The position numbers and the translations under genes were made by a program. Positions 56,567-64,000 of a stretch of DNA of 64,000 nucleotides are shown in pieces. The stretch covers positions 156,853 through 220,852 of the forward strand of contig NZ_JAKKDU010000004.1 of assembly GCF_021728535.1 (NCBI RefSeq), in the 5' to 3' direction. Numbering within the stretch: position 1 is the stretch's first letter; the number at the start of each line of letters is the position of its first letter. The notes beneath the pieces are model-generated. The model had not been told where the DNA came from and did not search any database. It was given only the letters and a program-made list of their open reading frames with translations. Source of the stretch: Wocania arenilitoris (GTDB lineage Bacteria > Bacteroidota > Bacteroidia > Flavobacteriales > Flavobacteriaceae).

Positions 56567-57188
56567 TTAATTGTTGTATGCGTTGTTGTAATTCAATATT
56601 TGATTTGTAAAATGATGATGCTTCTAAATCTTCAAAAGTGTCAATGTCATTTAAAGGTTCTAGCAAATTAAATGAGACGCTGTTTTGTTGTAATTCATCA
56701 AGTGTGATTTCTAATAAATTTGATTCACTCCAAGGTTTACTATCAAATATAAAATCTTGTATTTTAGTCATGCCAATAAGGTAATAACCACCATCAATCG
56801 CTGGTCCAAAAACAACATTATTATTATTTAATGCTTGCAATCCGTTTTCAATATGATTAGAATTTATATCTGGTAAATCGGAGCCTATTAAAACGATTTT
56901 TTCGTAGCCATCTTTAAAACCTTTAATAAAAGCATTTTTCATGCGCTCTCCTAAATTTACACCTTCTTGAACAGTTTTATAATGGTTTTCCCATTTGGTG
57001 TCGATAATAGCATCAGAGAAATATATGCGTTTATCTATCGATAGATTTTCGGTAGCTTTTTCAGTAATTTTTACTAGTTCACTATACACTTCAAATGCGC
57101 CTTGGTTGCCAATGCTTTTTGCAAGTCGTGTTTTAACTTTGCCTAGTTTAATGTTTTTTACAAAAACGATAATGAGTTCTTTAGTCAT
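56550..57188 (-). CDS. Arsenosugar biosynthesis protein, TIGR04282 glycosyltransferase-like
   Basis: A 212-residue nucleotidyltransferase-fold protein (MobA/CofC-like) started at 57188 (MTKELIIVFVKNIKLGKVKT). An upstream in-frame start at 57362 would run through the rhodanese gene. It has GKVKTRLAKSIG (nucleotide-loop), VLIGSDLPDIN and FGPAIDGGYYLIGM, as in the TIGR04282 family of arsenosugar clusters. The start codon overlaps the rhodanese stop by 8 bp, and the end overlaps the PNP gene by 17 bp. Its likely step is sugar activation or transfer. Confidence 0.9.
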   Translation of the reverse strand: MTKELIIVFVKNIKLGKVKTRLAKSIGNQGAFEVYSELVKITEKATENLSIDKRIYFSDAIIDTKWENHYKTVQEGVNLGERMKNAFIKGFKDGYEKIVLIGSDLPDINSNHIENGLQALNNNNVVFGPAIDGGYYLIGMTKIQDFIFDSKPWSESNLLEITLDELQQNSVSFNLLEPLNDIDTFEDLEASSFYKSNIELQQRIQQLNDKAY

Positions 57189-57672
57189 AAACTTTAGTGC
57201 CTTTATTAAGCCATTTACTCCATTCTTTGCTAAATGTATGTATGCTATCTGTTTCTTTTTCTTTGGAATTATAAACGGGTAAATTATTATTTTTCCATTC
57301 AAAAATACCGCCATATAAATTATATACGTTAGTGTAGCCAGCCTTTTTGAGCTTTTCTGCAATATCTTCAGAACGAATTCCTAAAGAGCAATACACAACT
57401 ATAGTTTGTTGTTTGTTTTTAAGCTTTTTTACAGTTTTTTTGAGTTTAAAATTATCGTAGCCAACGCAAATAGCATGTTGCAAATGACTGGTTTTGTATT
57501 CAGATAATTCTCTTGAATCTAAAATGATAGCATTTTGTTGTTTTGATAAATCTTCAGCAGAAATATATGGAATGCTTTCGGAGTTATATGTTTTTAATAA
57601 TTCTGAAAGCGATTCTTGGGCGAAACTAATGCCTGAAAAAAATAGAAGTATGTATAAAATTTTGTTTTTCAT
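57181..57672 (-). CDS. Exported rhodanese-like protein
   Basis: A 163-residue protein started at 57672, where a signal peptide (ends near GISFAQES) follows; an earlier start at 57726 would precede it with 18 residues and overlap arsS. The rhodanese domain has ILDSRELSEYKTSHL and the active-site loop VVYCSLGIRSEDIA with Cys95. It likely acts in the periplasm on sulfane sulfur or thiolated arsenic species. It is not a named arsenosugar enzyme but lies inside the operon, overlapping the next gene by 8 bp. Confidence 0.88.
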   Translation of the reverse strand: MKNKILYILLFFSGISFAQESLSELLKTYNSESIPYISAEDLSKQQNAIILDSRELSEYKTSHLQHAICVGYDNFKLKKTVKKLKNKQQTIVVYCSLGIRSEDIAEKLKKAGYTNVYNLYGGIFEWKNNNLPVYNSKEKETDSIHTFSKEWSKWLNKGTKVYD

Positions 57673-57704
57673 AGTATGAGATTTCTGCCTATGCAGAAAT
57701 TGGG

Positions 57705-58775
57705 TTAAGCAACTACACCTTGACAACTACTTCCTGCGCCAGCAGTACAACCGTAGCAATGTTGCGAGATAACAATGTTTCGTCCTTCAAGTAGTGCCTC
57801 GTTATACTCCGAAATGTGTTTGGCTTTGCTGTTTACAGGTAGTTCTAGCATTTGATTAAAATCGCAATCGTACAAAAATCCCTCCCAACTCACAGAAAGC
57901 GTATTAGTACACATAACGTTTGCAACAGCATTTGGATTGTAGGCCTCTACGAGCGCATACATATAATCTTCATAATTTTCTGAAGCAATTAAATAATCTA
58001 AAAATCGTGAAATTGGTAAATTAGTAATGGCAAATAAATTATGAAACTGAATATTGAAATCTTCTAACAAAGCCTTTTTAAAATCTTTCTCCATAGCCAT
58101 TTGATCTCCTGGTAAAAAAGCTCCAGACGGATTGTAAACCAAATCTAACTTTAAGTTATTTTCAGGCATACCGTAACCTACTTTATTTAACATTTTTAAG
58201 GCTTGAATAGATGCGTCAAAAACACCATTTCCTCTTTGTTTATCGGTTTTTCCGCGTGTCCAATGTGGCATTGAGCTAACTACATGCACGTTGTGCTTTT
58301 TAAAGAATTCTGGTAAATCGTAATATTTTTTATTTGCACGAATAATGGTAAGGTTAGAACGCACTATAAAATCTTTAATACCAGCTTTGGCAGCTTCTTC
58401 TACAAACCATCTGAAATCTGGATTCATTTCTGGTGCACCTCCAGTTAAATCTAAGGTATGTGCATCAGTATTTTTTATAACTTTCAAACATTGCAACATG
58501 GTGTCGCGTGTCATTATTTCTTTTCGATCTGGACCAGCATCAACATGACAGTGTTCGCAAACCTGATTACACATATAACCAACGTTTATTTGTAATATTT
58601 CTAATTTTTTTGCTTTAAGCGGAAATTGATTGGTTTCAGTAATTTTAGCTTTAAAGGTTGGTAATTCACCATTTTGAAATATACCATTAGATAAAATTTC
58701 GAGTTGCTTATTGCTATTTGCTAAATCGCTTTTGCGCTTATGTAGGGATTGTGTTTTTAGTTTTGTCATATTCAT
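57705..58775 (-). CDS. arsS: Arsenosugar biosynthesis radical SAM protein ArsS
   Basis: A 356-residue radical SAM enzyme expected to attach the 5'-deoxyadenosyl group to dimethylated arsenic. Cluster-binding Cys69, Cys73 and Cys76 lie in YMCNQVCEHCHVDAGPDR. The SAM-contacting LTGGAPEMN follows. The C-terminus carries HCYGCTAGAGSSCQG with Cys340, Cys343 and Cys351, the signature of this family. The first Met (58775) is used; Met3 is an alternative. It follows the AhpD-like gene by 38 bp and precedes the rhodanese by 32 bp. Confidence 0.95.
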   Translation of the reverse strand: MNMTKLKTQSLHKRKSDLANSNKQLEILSNGIFQNGELPTFKAKITETNQFPLKAKKLEILQINVGYMCNQVCEHCHVDAGPDRKEIMTRDTMLQCLKVIKNTDAHTLDLTGGAPEMNPDFRWFVEEAAKAGIKDFIVRSNLTIIRANKKYYDLPEFFKKHNVHVVSSMPHWTRGKTDKQRGNGVFDASIQALKMLNKVGYGMPENNLKLDLVYNPSGAFLPGDQMAMEKDFKKALLEDFNIQFHNLFAITNLPISRFLDYLIASENYEDYMYALVEAYNPNAVANVMCTNTLSVSWEGFLYDCDFNQMLELPVNSKAKHISEYNEALLEGRNIVISQHCYGCTAGAGSSCQGVVA

Positions 58776-58813
58776 TTTCCAAATTAATGGAGTTTTCTTC
58801 GGTCTTCTAACTT

Positions 58814-59149
58814 TTACCCATCCAGTTTATTCACTTTATTCATCATTTGAACACCATGCACTAAGGTAGCGCCACTTTTTATGGCTGCACCAACGTGTAA
58901 AGCTTCCATCATTTCTTCTTTTGTTATACCGCGTTGCAAGCCGTCTTTAGTATAAGCATCAATACAATACGGGCATTGCTCGGTGTGAGAAACCGCTAAT
59001 GCAATTAACGATTTTTCGCGGGCTGTAAGTGCGCCTTCTTCAAATACTTTTCCGTAGTATTCAAAAAATTTATCTCCAAGCTCTTGGTTCCATTCACTTA
59101 TTTTTCCAAACTTTTTTAAATCTGCTGGGTCGTAATATGTTTTTTGCAT
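58814..59149 (-). CDS. Arsenosugar-associated carboxymuconolactone decarboxylase-like protein
   Basis: A 111-residue AhpD-like protein. It carries the redox motif EQCPYCIDAY (Cys59, Cys62) with conserved His55 and Glu57 nearby, and an ALHVGAAIKSGATLVHG block. It is the first gene of the minus-strand arsenosugar operon and fits the small peroxidase-like protein found in such clusters. It may protect against arsenic-linked oxidative stress or handle a thiol intermediate. The exact reaction is not established. Confidence 0.88.
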   Translation of the reverse strand: MQKTYYDPADLKKFGKISEWNQELGDKFFEYYGKVFEEGALTAREKSLIALAVSHTEQCPYCIDAYTKDGLQRGITKEEMMEALHVGAAIKSGATLVHGVQMMNKVNKLDG

Positions 59150-59272
59150 GTAAAAATTTTTGTCTAAAGATATAAATCTTAAAGGGTTCAGTCGATAAAT
59201 TTTACATTACTTAACATAAATTATTTATATAGATTTTTAAATTTTATTTTAGCACAATTAAACTTAGGTATA

Positions 59273-60511
59273 ATGAACGATTATTTTTTTATAATAACAG
59301 TTTTAGTAACACTATCGGCAATTTTTGGATATGTTAATGTACGTTTTTTAAAATTACCAAACACTATTGGATTAATGCTAATTACTATTGTTTTTACTTT
59401 AGGTGTTTTTGCATTAAGTTATTTTGATTCTACACTTTTAAATGCCGAAAAATATATTATTACTCAAATAGATTTTAAAGCGGTTTTGTTAGATGTTATG
59501 CTTAGTTTTCTCTTGTTTGCAGGAGCTTTACATACCAATTTTCAACAACTAAAAGTACAACGTTGGCCTGTTTTTGTGTTTGCAACTTTTGGAGTTTTAG
59601 TGTCTACATTTTTAGTTGGCATAAGCATGTTTTATATTTTAAAGCTAATTAATTTAGATATCGATTTTATTTATTGCTTGTTGTTTGGAGCATTAATTTC
59701 GCCAACCGATCCTATTGCGGTTTTAGGTATTTTAAAGAAGGCAGGTGTGCCTAAAAAACTAGAGGTTAAAATTGTTGGGGAGTCTTTATTTAATGATGGT
59801 GTTGGTGTCGTTATATTTCTAACTATTTTTCAAATTGCTGCTTTAGGTGCTGGAGAGGTTGAGGCTTTTGATGTTTTTAGTCTTTTTGGTAAAGAAGTTT
59901 TTGGAGGTGTTTTATTAGGAGGGATTTTAGGATGGATTACTTATAGATTGATGAAGTCTATAGACGATTACGATATTGAAGTTATTATAACTTTAGCAGC
60001 AGTTATGGGAGGAACTGTTATAGCACATAAACTCCATTTATCGGCACCTTTAGCAATGGTTACTGCAGGATTAATTGTTGGCAACGATACCGTTAGAGGT
60101 AATGCCATGTCTAAGATTACCGAAAATTATGTCGATAAATTTTGGGAACTTATAGATATTCTTTTAAACACCATTTTATTTGTGCTTATTGGCATGGAAA
60201 TGCTTGTTCTAGCTTTTGATGGCAAATATATTTTGGCAGGATTAATTGCCATTCCTATTATACTTTTATGCAGATATACATCGTTATTATTCCCAATTAA
60301 TTTCTTTAAAAAACGATTAGATTTTGTGCCAAAAACAAATTTAATAATGACTTGGGGCGGATTACGAGGTGGCATTTCAATAGCCTTAGCATTAGGTTTA
60401 ACCGAAGCTATGCAACGCGATTTGTTTTTAGTGATTACCTATGTAGTGGTCGTGTTTTCAATTTTAGTGCAAGGACTTACAGTTGGCAAACTAGTTAAAA
60501 AAGTTAGTTGA
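59273..60511 (+). CDS. CPA1-family cation/proton antiporter (NhaP-like)
   Basis: A 412-residue membrane protein with about 12 helices. The ion-binding ND motif of CPA1 antiporters is present in VGESLFNDGVGVV (helix 5), and SPTDPIAVLGILKKAGV (unwound helix 4) is a further family signature. The charged TWGGLRGGIS matches the region of a conserved Arg in helix 11. It exchanges Na+ or K+ for H+. It starts divergently from the arsenosugar operon with 123 bp between, and is followed 11 bp later by the helicase gene. No cytoplasmic regulatory domain is fused. Confidence 0.9.
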   Translation: MNDYFFIITVLVTLSAIFGYVNVRFLKLPNTIGLMLITIVFTLGVFALSYFDSTLLNAEKYIITQIDFKAVLLDVMLSFLLFAGALHTNFQQLKVQRWPVFVFATFGVLVSTFLVGISMFYILKLINLDIDFIYCLLFGALISPTDPIAVLGILKKAGVPKKLEVKIVGESLFNDGVGVVIFLTIFQIAALGAGEVEAFDVFSLFGKEVFGGVLLGGILGWITYRLMKSIDDYDIEVIITLAAVMGGTVIAHKLHLSAPLAMVTAGLIVGNDTVRGNAMSKITENYVDKFWELIDILLNTILFVLIGMEMLVLAFDGKYILAGLIAIPIILLCRYTSLLFPINFFKKRLDFVPKTNLIMTWGGLRGGISIALALGLTEAMQRDLFLVITYVVVVFSILVQGLTVGKLVKKVS

Positions 60512-60522
60512 AGGGTTTTTAA

Positions 60523-62958
60523 ATGGATGTAAATAACGAATTAGATTTAGCTTGGGATTTTGTAAACAATACAGATAGAAATGTATTTCTTACCGGAAAG
60601 GCAGGTACTGGTAAAACTACGTTTTTACATAAGCTTAAAATGAAATCGTTAAAGCGTATGGTTGTGGTCGCACCAACTGGTGTAGCAGCCATTAATGCCA
60701 AAGGCGTTACCATACACTCGTTTTTTCAAATGCCATTTGGTCCTATTTTACCAGATGCAGAATTGAATAATTCTTCTAACTTCAATAGAAAATTTAATAA
60801 AACCAAAATCAATATAATCAAGTCTTTAGACCTTTTGGTTATTGACGAAATTAGTATGGTTCGTGCCGATTTATTGGATGGCATTGATAAAACACTACGG
60901 CGTTTTAAAAATAAAAACAAAGTTTTTGGTGGCGTTCAATTATTAATGATTGGCGACTTACAGCAATTATCGCCAGTAGTTAAAGACAATGAATGGCAAT
61001 TACTAAAAGCGCATTATAAAAATGCCTTCTTTTTTAGTAGTCATGCGTATCAAAAATGTAACGCTATTACTGTTGAGCTAAAACATATTTATAGGCAAGA
61101 CAATCCTAAATTTATAAATATTTTAAATGAAATAAGAAACAATACATTAACTCAAGAATCTGCAAATGAACTAAACAAATGCTACCAACCCAATTTTGTG
61201 CCAAATGAAAAAGAAGGCTACATTGCTTTAACAACACATAATAATAAAGCAGAACAAACCAATAATGCAGAACTATCAAAACTAAAAACAAAAGCACATA
61301 CTTATAAAGCAGTTGTAGAAGGTAAATTTCCTAATTATGCTTATCCTAATGACGAAAAACTAGAGTTAAAGGTTGGAGCGCAAGTTATGTTTATTAAAAA
61401 TGATAGTTCTCCTGAAAAACGCTATTTCAATGGAAAAATTGGTAAAGTTATTTTATTAGATAAAGATGAAGTAGTTGTGAATTGTCCTGACGATGATTTT
61501 AACATTGTAACCACCCCCGAAGTTTGGGAAAACATTAATTATAATGTTGATGCTGAAACCAAAGCCATTACCGAAAATAAAATAGGATCGTACACACAAA
61601 TGCCTTTGCGATTAGCTTGGGCAATTACCATTCATAAAAGTCAAGGGTTAACTTTTGAAAAAGCTATTATTGATGCTCAAGGCGCCTTTGCGCACGGACA
61701 AACTTATGTGGCATTAAGCCGATGTAAATCGTTGGAAGGTTTGGTGCTAAAAAACAAAATAAATTCCAATCAAATAATTAGCGACAGCAATGTATTATCG
61801 TTTGTTAAAAATGCTGAAGATAATCAACCTGATGCATCCATTTTACAAGAATCGAAGTCTGAATTTCAACTCAATTTAATTTCCGAATTATTTAATTTTT
61901 ATAAGTTTTTATATCCTGTAAATCGAATTTTAGACATTTATTATAAAAACAGAACCGTTATTGAAGGGCAAATTGAAACACCTTTAAATACTATAAAACA
62001 AGCAGTAGCTAGTTTATTGAAAGTTAGTAATAGCTTTGAGGGGCAACTTAAAACGTTATCTAAATCTGATGAAATTCCAGAATCGAGTAAAGTTATACAA
62101 GAGCGATTTACAAAAGCTATAAATTATTTTAGCGAGCAAACTAAAACTTACATTAGCGAGCCTTTTAAGACAATAGTTTTTACAACGGATAATAAAGAAA
62201 TTAAAAAAGATATTAATAAGCAGTTGGATGCTATTGAAGAATTATTAGCCGCTAAATTATCATATTTTAAAGGTTTAGATAAAGGTTTTAATGTCAATAC
62301 ATTTTTAGAGTTGCGAGCAAAATCTGTTTTTCTGGCAAAAGATAAGCCTAAAAAACCACGTAAATCAGTTATTGATGGCACAACCAATGTGGAATTGTTT
62401 GAGTTATTACGAGTGCTTAGAAACGATATAGCCGAAGCAAATGATTTAATTCATTATCAAATTTTTACTCAAAAAGCCTTGTATGAAATATGCGAAACCC
62501 TGCCCACTAACAAAAAAGAATTACTACAAGTTAACGGCATGGGTAAAGTAAGAGTAGAAAAATATGGCAGTGAGATATTAAAGGTTATTCATGCGTATTG
62601 CGATGAAAACAATATCGAGACTTCCACAGAACCCATTTTTTTTGAAGCAGAAAAACCAAAGAAAAAACGAGGTGATACTAAAAATGAATCTCTAGAATTA
62701 TTTAAAACAGGAAAATCAATAGACCAAATAGCAAACATAAGAGAATTAAACCCCAATACAATAGCAGGTCATTTAGCACATTTTATTCCTACTGGCGAGG
62801 TTAAAATAACCGATTTAATATCCGAAACACATTACGAAGAATTAAAGGAACTCATACCAAAACATAAATTTGAAAACCTTTCAGATTTAAAGCATCAGTT
62901 AGATGATAAATATACTTATGGAGAATTGCGTTTGGTTTTGGATGATTTGACAAGCTAA
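60523..62958 (+). CDS. PIF1-like AAA helicase with HRDC and C-terminal HTH
   Basis: An 811-residue protein of the Bacteroidota helix-turn-helix AAA-ATPase group. The PIF1/RecD-type helicase core has Walker A GKAGTGKTT (25-33), Walker B LLVIDEISM, VELKHIYRQ and the UvrD-C-like AITIHKSQGLTFEKA with VALSRCKSLEGL. Next is an HRDC domain (about 620-700, ELLRVLRNDIAEAN, QVNGMGKVRVEKYG), then a C-terminal HTH (LFKTGKSIDQIANIRELNPN). It probably unwinds DNA during repair or recombination. It is in the same orientation as and 11 bp after the antiporter gene. Confidence 0.92.
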   Translation: MDVNNELDLAWDFVNNTDRNVFLTGKAGTGKTTFLHKLKMKSLKRMVVVAPTGVAAINAKGVTIHSFFQMPFGPILPDAELNNSSNFNRKFNKTKINIIKSLDLLVIDEISMVRADLLDGIDKTLRRFKNKNKVFGGVQLLMIGDLQQLSPVVKDNEWQLLKAHYKNAFFFSSHAYQKCNAITVELKHIYRQDNPKFINILNEIRNNTLTQESANELNKCYQPNFVPNEKEGYIALTTHNNKAEQTNNAELSKLKTKAHTYKAVVEGKFPNYAYPNDEKLELKVGAQVMFIKNDSSPEKRYFNGKIGKVILLDKDEVVVNCPDDDFNIVTTPEVWENINYNVDAETKAITENKIGSYTQMPLRLAWAITIHKSQGLTFEKAIIDAQGAFAHGQTYVALSRCKSLEGLVLKNKINSNQIISDSNVLSFVKNAEDNQPDASILQESKSEFQLNLISELFNFYKFLYPVNRILDIYYKNRTVIEGQIETPLNTIKQAVASLLKVSNSFEGQLKTLSKSDEIPESSKVIQERFTKAINYFSEQTKTYISEPFKTIVFTTDNKEIKKDINKQLDAIEELLAAKLSYFKGLDKGFNVNTFLELRAKSVFLAKDKPKKPRKSVIDGTTNVELFELLRVLRNDIAEANDLIHYQIFTQKALYEICETLPTNKKELLQVNGMGKVRVEKYGSEILKVIHAYCDENNIETSTEPIFFEAEKPKKKRGDTKNESLELFKTGKSIDQIANIRELNPNTIAGHLAHFIPTGEVKITDLISETHYEELKELIPKHKFENLSDLKHQLDDKYTYGELRLVLDDLTS

Positions 62959-63264
62959 ATAAACAAATGATAACATTTGTACTATAATGTTCTGCGTTAT
63001 GTAACTTGAGCTTTGGTAAAAGCGAAAGTTTAATACATCTTTTTTTTTATTTTTTTTCTTCTATAAATTTTCTTTACAATGCTAATGGAACACTCTTTTT
63101 ACGAAACGACGATAGGAGAGTAGTGAAATGTGTGTGCAATGATATTATACTAATTATTTCCTTTTTTAGTGTTATATTGTTTTAAAATGGATGAATTTTT
63201 CATTACCAATTTATATATTTGATATACGTTTCAAAATCAATTAATTTACCAAAACTCAATCTTG
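62959..63264. other. 306-bp intergenic region
   Basis: No gene or strong structure is seen between the helicase and the GHKL gene. The sequence is AT-rich and contains pyrimidine-rich tracts near 63040-63060. A candidate promoter for the next gene is in its last 50 bases. A short GC-richer stretch (about 63098-63125, CGAAACGACGATAGGAGAG) is unexplained. Confidence 0.6.
63214..63221 (+). promoter_or_regulatory. Candidate -7 element of the GHKL ATPase gene
   Basis: TATATTTG is an exact TAnnTTTG match 43 bp upstream of the ATG at 63265, which supports that start. A -33 element at normal spacing is not obvious. Confidence 0.5.
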
Positions 63265-64000
63265 AATGAAGATAAATGTCATCAATGCTGCTAATTTGTT
63301 TTTTCCAACTCCTTCATTAGAATTAGTTCTTTTTGAAGCTATTGCAAATTCTATTGATGCAGAAGCAAGTAAGATTGATATTGATATAAATGTAGATTCT
63401 TTCGCAAAACCAGAAACTCTAAGCTTTATAATTAAAGATAATGGAGTTGGTTTTATTGATGAAAATTTTAGAAAATTTTCAAACCTATTAGAGGTTGAAG
63501 AAGAAGACCATAAAGGAATTGGAAGGTTGGTTTTTTTAAAATACTTTAAGTCTGTAAATGTTGTTAGTTATTATGATAAAAAGAAAAGAACATTTTCTTT
63601 TCATGGTAAGTTTGATGGAGAAAATGAGCTCAATGAGACAAAAGAAGAAGGACAAGGGACAACTTTAACGTTTGAAAATTATTTTAAAGATAAGATTAAA
63701 TCATATGATTATATAAAACCTAACGCGCTAAAAAAATCAATACTTTTTCACTTTTTCCCATTGTTTTATGCTAAAAAAATTAAAAATGAAAATCTAATAA
63801 TTACAATTAGACTTCAGACTAAAGATCCAAATATGGACTATGGATTTTTTAATGACACTAGTACTTTGGATATTTCTAAAATGTCCAAACTAGAAGAAAT
63901 AACCTTCAACGAACAATCATTAGATTTTTTCCAAGACTTGCATATTTATTATTCAGTAAAAGAGAATCTTGAAGATGAATCTTTAATAACCGCTATTAGT
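63265..64000 (+). CDS. GHKL-fold ATPase (3' end outside window)
   Basis: The frame is open from ATG 63265 to the window end, giving 245 residues of a longer protein. The N-terminus is a Bergerat ATP-binding fold: N box FEAIANSIDAEASKIDI (Glu24, Asn28, Asp31), IIKDNGVGFIDENF (Asp58, Gly60, Gly62) and HKGIGRLVFLKYF (Gly84, Gly86). There is no histidine kinase HisKA part and no signal peptide, so this is a soluble GHKL ATPase like MutL, Hsp90 or MORC-type proteins. Such stand-alone ATPases are frequent in prokaryotic defence loci, as described in surveys of MORC-like proteins linked to restriction systems. Function here cannot be assigned until downstream genes are known. Confidence 0.8.

Noticed and set aside
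57189-57362. Long N-terminal extension of the TIGR04282 protein
   Set aside because: It is read in another frame of the rhodanese gene and does not look like the family; the internal ATG at 57188 gives the family start.
1-64000. tRNA, rRNA and CRISPR arrays
   Set aside because: No cloverleaf-like segment, rRNA signature or regularly spaced direct repeat was recognised by eye; a tRNAscan, Rfam and CRISPR search would be the decisive test.

Overview
The window is a chromosomal segment of a member of the Flavobacteriaceae (phylum Bacteroidota), most likely marine. It is AT-rich throughout. Lineage markers include the gliding/type IX secretion protein PorT (SprT) next to ubiE, the lipid-anchored Omp85 protein TamL, the short ~287-residue primary sigma factor, a hybrid two-component system with a periplasmic propeller, and -7 promoter elements of the TAnnTTTG type. 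No rRNA, tRNA, CRISPR array or prophage was seen. About 56 protein genes can be supported, plus three broken genes and one decayed insertion sequence.

Layout. 1-4.2 kb: 3' part of a hybrid two-component regulator, a fragment of a peptidase gene, and a CBS-pair protein. 4.2-9.0 kb: a Planctomycetes-type pair (cytochrome-c/DUF1549/LamG/DUF1553 lipoprotein plus Tat-exported DUF1501 protein) preceded by a perfect 32-bp palindrome. 9.0-12.5 kb, minus strand: rpe, a short BLUF photoreceptor, rpoD and an HTH-like regulator. 12.6-18.8 kb: an accessory block of envelope genes (two beta-barrels, a 561-aa lipoprotein translationally overlapping a radical SAM/SPASM enzyme, a membrane di-iron hydroxylase, two small secreted proteins and a gene broken by one stop codon). 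18.9-23.9 kb, minus strand: pnp, rpsO, accD, fbaA. 24-32 kb: tamL, an rRNA-type methyltransferase, porT, ubiE and the trkA-trkH potassium uptake pair. 32-34.7 kb: a hairpin element, msrA and an inactivated IS1182-like element. 34.7-40.1 kb: membrane pyrophosphatase hppA, soluble ppa and an M1 aminopeptidase. 40.1-45.7 kb, minus strand: a flavoprotein, a membrane polyferredoxin, a MORN-like protein and two glycosyltransferases. 45.9-50.6 kb: DUF547 protein, beta-barrel, GH113-like lipoprotein, small lipoprotein and a one-POTRA Omp85 protein, followed by a GC-rich dispersed-type repeat. 50.8-53.1 kb: a phosphoesterase and a secreted carboxypeptidase-regulatory-domain protein. 53.2-59.1 kb: an eight-gene arsenosugar biosynthesis operon. 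59.3-63 kb: a cation/proton antiporter and a PIF1-like helicase. 63.3 kb to the end: 5' part of a GHKL ATPase gene that runs out of the window.

How the genes fit together. The clearest pathway is arsenosugar synthesis: ArsM methylates arsenite, ArsS is a radical SAM enzyme expected to add the 5'-deoxyadenosyl group, a purine nucleoside phosphorylase can remove adenine, and two dedicated glycosyltransferase-like proteins finish the sugar. An AhpD-like protein, an exported rhodanese and a DUF547 lipoprotein are also embedded but have no firmly assigned step. The least explained parts are the 12.6-18.8 kb radical SAM/lipoprotein block and the GHKL ATPase at the right edge. Several small DNA structures also stand out: the 32-bp palindrome, a 13-bp inverted repeat bracketing a start codon at 47.6 kb, a 22-bp perfect hairpin at 32.1 kb, and two matching hairpins in inverted orientation at the ends of the insertion sequence.
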